This document shows positions 45,389 to 48,511 of a stretch of 48,511 nt of DNA, in pieces (positions within the stretch are counted from its first letter, which is position 1; each line of letters opens with the position of its first letter). Position numbers and translations under genes: made by a program. The DNA lies in the NCBI GenBank assembly GCA_027943245.1, contig JANDJZ010000373.1:1-48511 (forward strand), given 5' to 3'. This stretch comes from Acanthamoeba sp. SK_2022b (lineage: Eukaryota > Discosea > Longamoebia > Acanthamoebidae). The notes beneath the pieces were generated by a model. It did not search any database, had not been told where the DNA came from, and saw only the letters and a program-made list of their open reading frames with translations.

Positions 45389-46030
45389 TTAGTTAGACTC
45401 ATGTTTTACTAGCGGTTCCAGGCGCTCCGCCATCCAGGTGGCGATAAACGGCTGGGCGTCCCCATTGGGGTGCAATCCGTCATCCTGCATCCATTCCGGC
45501 TTCACCACCACCTGTTCCATATAGAACGGCAGCAGCGGAATGTTGAACTGCTTGGCCAGCGCCGGGTAAACGGCGCTGAACGCCTCGGTATAGCGGCGGC
45601 CGTAGTTCGGCGGGATGCGGATCTGCATCAGCAGCGGCTGTGCGCCGGCCTGCTGCACCTGTGTGATGATCTGGCCGAGATCGCGCTGTACGTCCTGCGC
45701 CGGGAAACCGCGCAGGCCGTCGTTGGCGCCCAGCTCGATCAGCACCCAGCGCGGCTGATGCTGTTTCAGCAGCGCGGGCAGACGCGCCAGCCCCTGCGCG
45801 GCGGTGTCGCCGCTGATGCTGGCGTTGACCAGCTGTGGCGCGCCTGGTTTTTTCTGCCACTGTTCGGCCAACAGCGTCGGCCAGGCCCGCTCGATCGGCA
45901 GGCGGTAGCCGGCGCTTAAACTGTCGCCCAAAATCAACAAGGTATCGGCGGCGACAGCGCGTAAACTGAATAATCCCAACAGCAAAAGGAAGGGAAGATG
46001 CCAGCGGAAAACGTTCTTGAAGTTCATCAT
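45389..46030 (-). CDS. tesA: Thioesterase I / protease I / lysophospholipase L1 TesA
   Basis: TesA is a periplasmic SGNH-family hydrolase acting on acyl-CoA thioesters and lysophospholipids. The 213 residues begin with a signal peptide (1-27, cleavage between AVA and ADT). GDSLS at 35-39 carries the nucleophile Ser37 (Ser10 of the mature form); GANDG and DDGLHPN provide the oxyanion-hole Asn and the Asp/His pair. The start MMNF matches E. coli. Its first 33 bp overlap the divergent ybbA start, so each promoter lies inside the other gene. Confidence 0.95.
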   Translation of the reverse strand: MMNFKNVFRWHLPFLLLLGLFSLRAVAADTLLILGDSLSAGYRLPIERAWPTLLAEQWQKKPGAPQLVNASISGDTAAQGLARLPALLKQHQPRWVLIELGANDGLRGFPAQDVQRDLGQIITQVQQAGAQPLLMQIRIPPNYGRRYTEAFSAVYPALAKQFNIPLLPFYMEQVVVKPEWMQDDGLHPNGDAQPFIATWMAERLEPLVKHESN

Positions 46031-46684
46031 CTTAGTAAACACGTTGGTCAGGGTGAGCATCAGCTCACCATCCTTACCGGAGTCGAGCTGCTTGTCAAAC
46101 CCGCGCAGACGATCGCCCTGATCGGCGAATCCGGATCGGGGAAATCGACCCTGCTGGGCATTTTGGCCGGGCTGGATGACGGCAGCGAGGGCGAGGTGCG
46201 CCTGCTCGGCGAGTCGCTGACCGCGCTGGACGAAGAGGGGCGCGCTGCGCTGCGCGCCAGAAACGTCGGCTTCGTGTTTCAGTCGTTCATGCTGGTGCCG
46301 ACGCTGAACGCGCTGGAAAACGTGCAGCTGCCGGCGCTGCTGCGCGGCGAGAGCGACAGGCAAAGCCGCGAGCAGGCGGTGCAGCTGCTGGAACAGCTGG
46401 GATTGGGCAAACGGCTCGATCACCTGCCGGCGCAGCTGTCCGGCGGCGAGCAGCAGCGCGTGGCGCTGGCGCGCGCCTTCAGCGGCCGGCCGCGGGTGCT
46501 GTTCGCCGATGAACCGACCGGCAACCTCGATCGCCAGACCGGCGATCGCATCGCCGACCTGCTGTTTTCCCTCAACCGCGATTTTGACACCACCCTGATC
46601 CTGGTGACCCATGACGAAACCCTGGCGGCGCGCTGCCAGCGGCGGCTGCGGCTGCGCGAAGGCAAGCTGTGGGAGGAAGCATGA
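45998..46684 (+). CDS. ybbA: ABC transporter ATP-binding protein YbbA
   Basis: This 228-residue MacB/LolD-type ATPase shows Walker A GESGSGKST at 43-51, the Q-loop VFQSFMLVPTLNALENV, the signature LSGGEQQRVALARAF, Walker B VLFADEPTGNLD and the switch histidine in VTHD. It partners the permease YbbP, whose start overlaps the ybbA stop (ATGA). The E. coli pair is thought to export or extract a lipid or other hydrophobic substrate, not established. Its first 33 bp overlap tesA on the other strand. Confidence 0.96.
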   Translation: MPAENVLEVHHLSKHVGQGEHQLTILTGVELLVKPAQTIALIGESGSGKSTLLGILAGLDDGSEGEVRLLGESLTALDEEGRAALRARNVGFVFQSFMLVPTLNALENVQLPALLRGESDRQSREQAVQLLEQLGLGKRLDHLPAQLSGGEQQRVALARAFSGRPRVLFADEPTGNLDRQTGDRIADLLFSLNRDFDTTLILVTHDETLAARCQRRLRLREGKLWEEA

Positions 46685-48511
46685 TCTGGCGCTGGTTCTG
46701 GCGCGAATGGCGCTCGCCGTCGCTGCTGATCGTTTGGCTGGCGCTGACGCTCTCCGTGGCCTGCGTGCTGGCGCTGGGCAGCATCAGCGATCGTATGGAC
46801 AAAGGGCTCAGCCAACAGAGCCGCGACTTTATCGCCGGCGATCGGGTGCTGCGCAGTGCGCATCCGGTGCCGGAAGGCTGGCTGCTGGACGCGCAGCAGC
46901 AGGGGCTGAAACTGAGCCGTCAGCTGTCGTTCACCACCATGACCTATGCCGGCGATCGGCCGCAGCTGGCGGACGTGAAAGCCACCGATCTGGCCTATCC
47001 GCTGTACGGCAAGCTGGAAACGCGCCCGGCCAACATCAAGCCCGAACCGGGCAGCGTGCTGGTGGCGCCGCGTCTGCTGGCGCTGCTGAACGTGAAAGTG
47101 GGGGATTCACTCGAGGTGGGCGACACCACGCTGCGCATCGCCGGCGAAATCATTCAGGAGCCGGACGCCGGCTTCAACCCGTTCCAGACCGCGCCGCGCA
47201 TCATGATCAACCTGGCGGACGTCGATAAGACCGGCGCGGTGCAGCCAGGCAGCCGCCTGACCTACCGCTACATGTTCGCCGGCGCCGAGCCGGATATTCA
47301 ACGTTACGAAGAACGGCTGACGCCGCAGTTGACGCCGGATCAGCGCTGGTTCGGGCTGCAGGAGTCCGGCAGCGCGCTCGGCAAGTCGCTGCAGCGATCC
47401 CAACAGTTTCTGCTGTTGTCGGCCCTGCTGACGCTGCTGTTGTCGATCGCCGCCGTGGCGGTGGCGATGAGCCACTATTGCCGCAGCCGCTACGATCTGA
47501 TCGCGGTGCTGAAAACCCTCGGCGCCGGGCGCGGGGCGCTGCGTAAGCTGATCGTCGGCCAGTGGCTGGCGGTGATGGCGCTGGCGGCGGTGTGCGGCGG
47601 GGCGATCGGGCTGGCGTTCGAAGCGCTGTTGATTCGCCTGCTGAAACCGGTGTTACCGGCCGCATTGCCCGCCGCCGGCGCCTGGCCGTGGCTGTGGGCG
47701 CTCGGTGCGCTGGTGCTGATTTCACTGCTGGTCGGGCTGCGGCCGTACCGTCAGCTGCTGGCTACCCAACCGCTGCGGGTGCTGCGCCGCGATGTGGTGG
47801 CCAACGTCTGGCCGCTGCGCTACTTCCTGCCGGTGACGGCGGCGGTCGTGGTGGCGCTGCTGGTGACGCTGATGGGGGCCAGCACGCTGCTGTGGGCGAT
47901 CCTGGCCGGTATGGCGGTGCTGGCGCTGCTGCTGGGCGGCATCGGCTGGGGCAGCCTGCTGTTGCTGCGCCGCATCACGCTCAAGAGCCTGGCGCTGCGG
48001 CTGGCGGTTAACCGCCTGCTGCATCAGCCGTGGGTGACCATCAGCCAGCTGGCGGCATTTTCGCTGTCGTTCATGCTGCTGGCGCTGCTGTTGGTGCTGC
48101 GCGGCGATTTGCTCGAACGCTGGCAGCAACAGCTGCCGCCGGACAGCCCGAACTATTTCCTGCTCAACATGACCGAGGCGCAGGTGCCGCAGGTGAAAAC
48201 CTTCCTGCAGCAGCACCAGATCAAGCCGGAAACCTATTATCCGATCGTCCGGGTGCGCCTGACCGAGATAAACCAGCAGCTGGCGACCGAGCGGGTGCAT
48301 GAAGACGATCCGGGCGGCGAGGCGGTGAACCGCGAGCTGAACCTGACCTGGCTGGCCGATCTGCCGGATCATAATCCGCTGGTGGCGGGCAGCTGGCCGC
48401 CGAAAAGCGGCGAAGTCTCGATGGATGAAGGCATTGCCGGGCGGCTGAAGATCACGCTGGGCGACACGCTGACCTTCAGCGGCGATACCCAGGCGTTCAG
48501 CGCCAAGGTCA
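46681..48511 (+). CDS. ybbP: ABC transporter permease YbbP (partial, runs off the window)
   Basis: The frame from the ATG at 46681 stays open for 610 codons to the window edge (E. coli YbbP is about 804 residues). It has an N-terminal membrane segment (about 14-36), a large periplasmic domain (about 40-235), a cluster of segments (about 238-265, 290-315, 335-355, then 380-425), and a second periplasmic domain that begins after a segment near 450-470. This duplicated FtsX/MacB-like layout suits an outer-envelope lipid or lipoprotein-type exporter. Coupled to ybbA by ATGA overlap. Confidence 0.93.
   Translation, partial: MIWRWFWREWRSPSLLIVWLALTLSVACVLALGSISDRMDKGLSQQSRDFIAGDRVLRSAHPVPEGWLLDAQQQGLKLSRQLSFTTMTYAGDRPQLADVKATDLAYPLYGKLETRPANIKPEPGSVLVAPRLLALLNVKVGDSLEVGDTTLRIAGEIIQEPDAGFNPFQTAPRIMINLADVDKTGAVQPGSRLTYRYMFAGAEPDIQRYEERLTPQLTPDQRWFGLQESGSALGKSLQRSQQFLLLSALLTLLLSIAAVAVAMSHYCRSRYDLIAVLKTLGAGRGALRKLIVGQWLAVMALAAVCGGAIGLAFEALLIRLLKPVLPAALPAAGAWPWLWALGALVLISLLVGLRPYRQLLATQPLRVLRRDVVANVWPLRYFLPVTAAVVVALLVTLMGASTLLWAILAGMAVLALLLGGIGWGSLLLLRRITLKSLALRLAVNRLLHQPWVTISQLAAFSLSFMLLALLLVLRGDLLERWQQQLPPDSPNYFLLNMTEAQVPQVKTFLQQHQIKPETYYPIVRVRLTEINQQLATERVHEDDPGGEAVNRELNLTWLADLPDHNPLVAGSWPPKSGEVSMDEGIAGRLKITLGDTLTFSGDTQAFSAKV

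Noticed and set aside
46045..46612. Long minus-strand extension of tesA through ybbA
   Set aside because: Residues before MMNF are antisense to ybbA and would bury the signal peptide; the tesA start at 46030 matches E. coli.

Overview
The window looks like a chromosomal segment of a high-GC enterobacterium, most likely Serratia (marcescens group). This is inferred from gene order, from proteins that align almost end to end with Escherichia coli K-12 families, and from the type of intergenic repeat. No tRNA, rRNA, CRISPR array, prophage, insertion sequence or toxin gene was found. Gene density is high and most genes have recognisable orthologues.

Layout. 1-4019: end of dnaX, ybaB, recR, htpG and adk (replication, repair, chaperone, nucleotide balance). 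4135-7826: a glycerate/sugar-acid cassette (CdaR-type regulator, GntP-family permease, GarK-type glycerate kinase) between adk and hemH. 7946-18491: hemH, gsk, ybaL, fsr, ushA, a PBP4-type lipoprotein, ybaK, the small RNA ChiX, and ybaP. 18625-21846: the copper module copA/cueR with a readable CueR promoter and a probable programmed -1 frameshift inside copA. 21843-23212: nfeD-like gene and qmcA. 23285-42024: a large purine-ureide (allantoin-pathway) island. 42219-43370: cfa, followed by two inverted-repeat elements. 43654-48511: cnoX, ybbO, tesA, ybbA and the start of ybbP.

The ureide island encodes a nearly complete route. AllC opens allantoate, and AllE releases ammonia to give ureidoglycolate. 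AllA then yields glyoxylate plus urea, or AllD yields oxalurate. Oxalurate is split by FdrA/YlbE/YlbF (oxamate carbamoyltransferase), and YbcF recovers ATP from carbamoyl phosphate. Glyoxylate passes through Gcl, Hyi, GlxR and GlxK to phosphoglycerate. AllS and AllR are the regulators, and two AllR-type palindromes (before allA and before gcl) tie the genes together. No allantoinase (allB) and no NCS1-type allantoin permease is present; two MFS transporters occupy the island instead. The distant cdaR/gntP/garK cassette supplies a second glycerate kinase.

The observations most worth following are: the slippery site with an immediate -1 stop in copA, predicted to make a two-domain copper chaperone from a three-domain ATPase gene; the ChiX locus, whose terminator runs into the ybaP stop codon; the paired MITE-like elements that abut the stop codons of cfa and cnoX; the control regions allS-allA and allD-fdrA; and the missing entry step of the ureide pathway. 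I did not find a wholly unknown multi-gene system.
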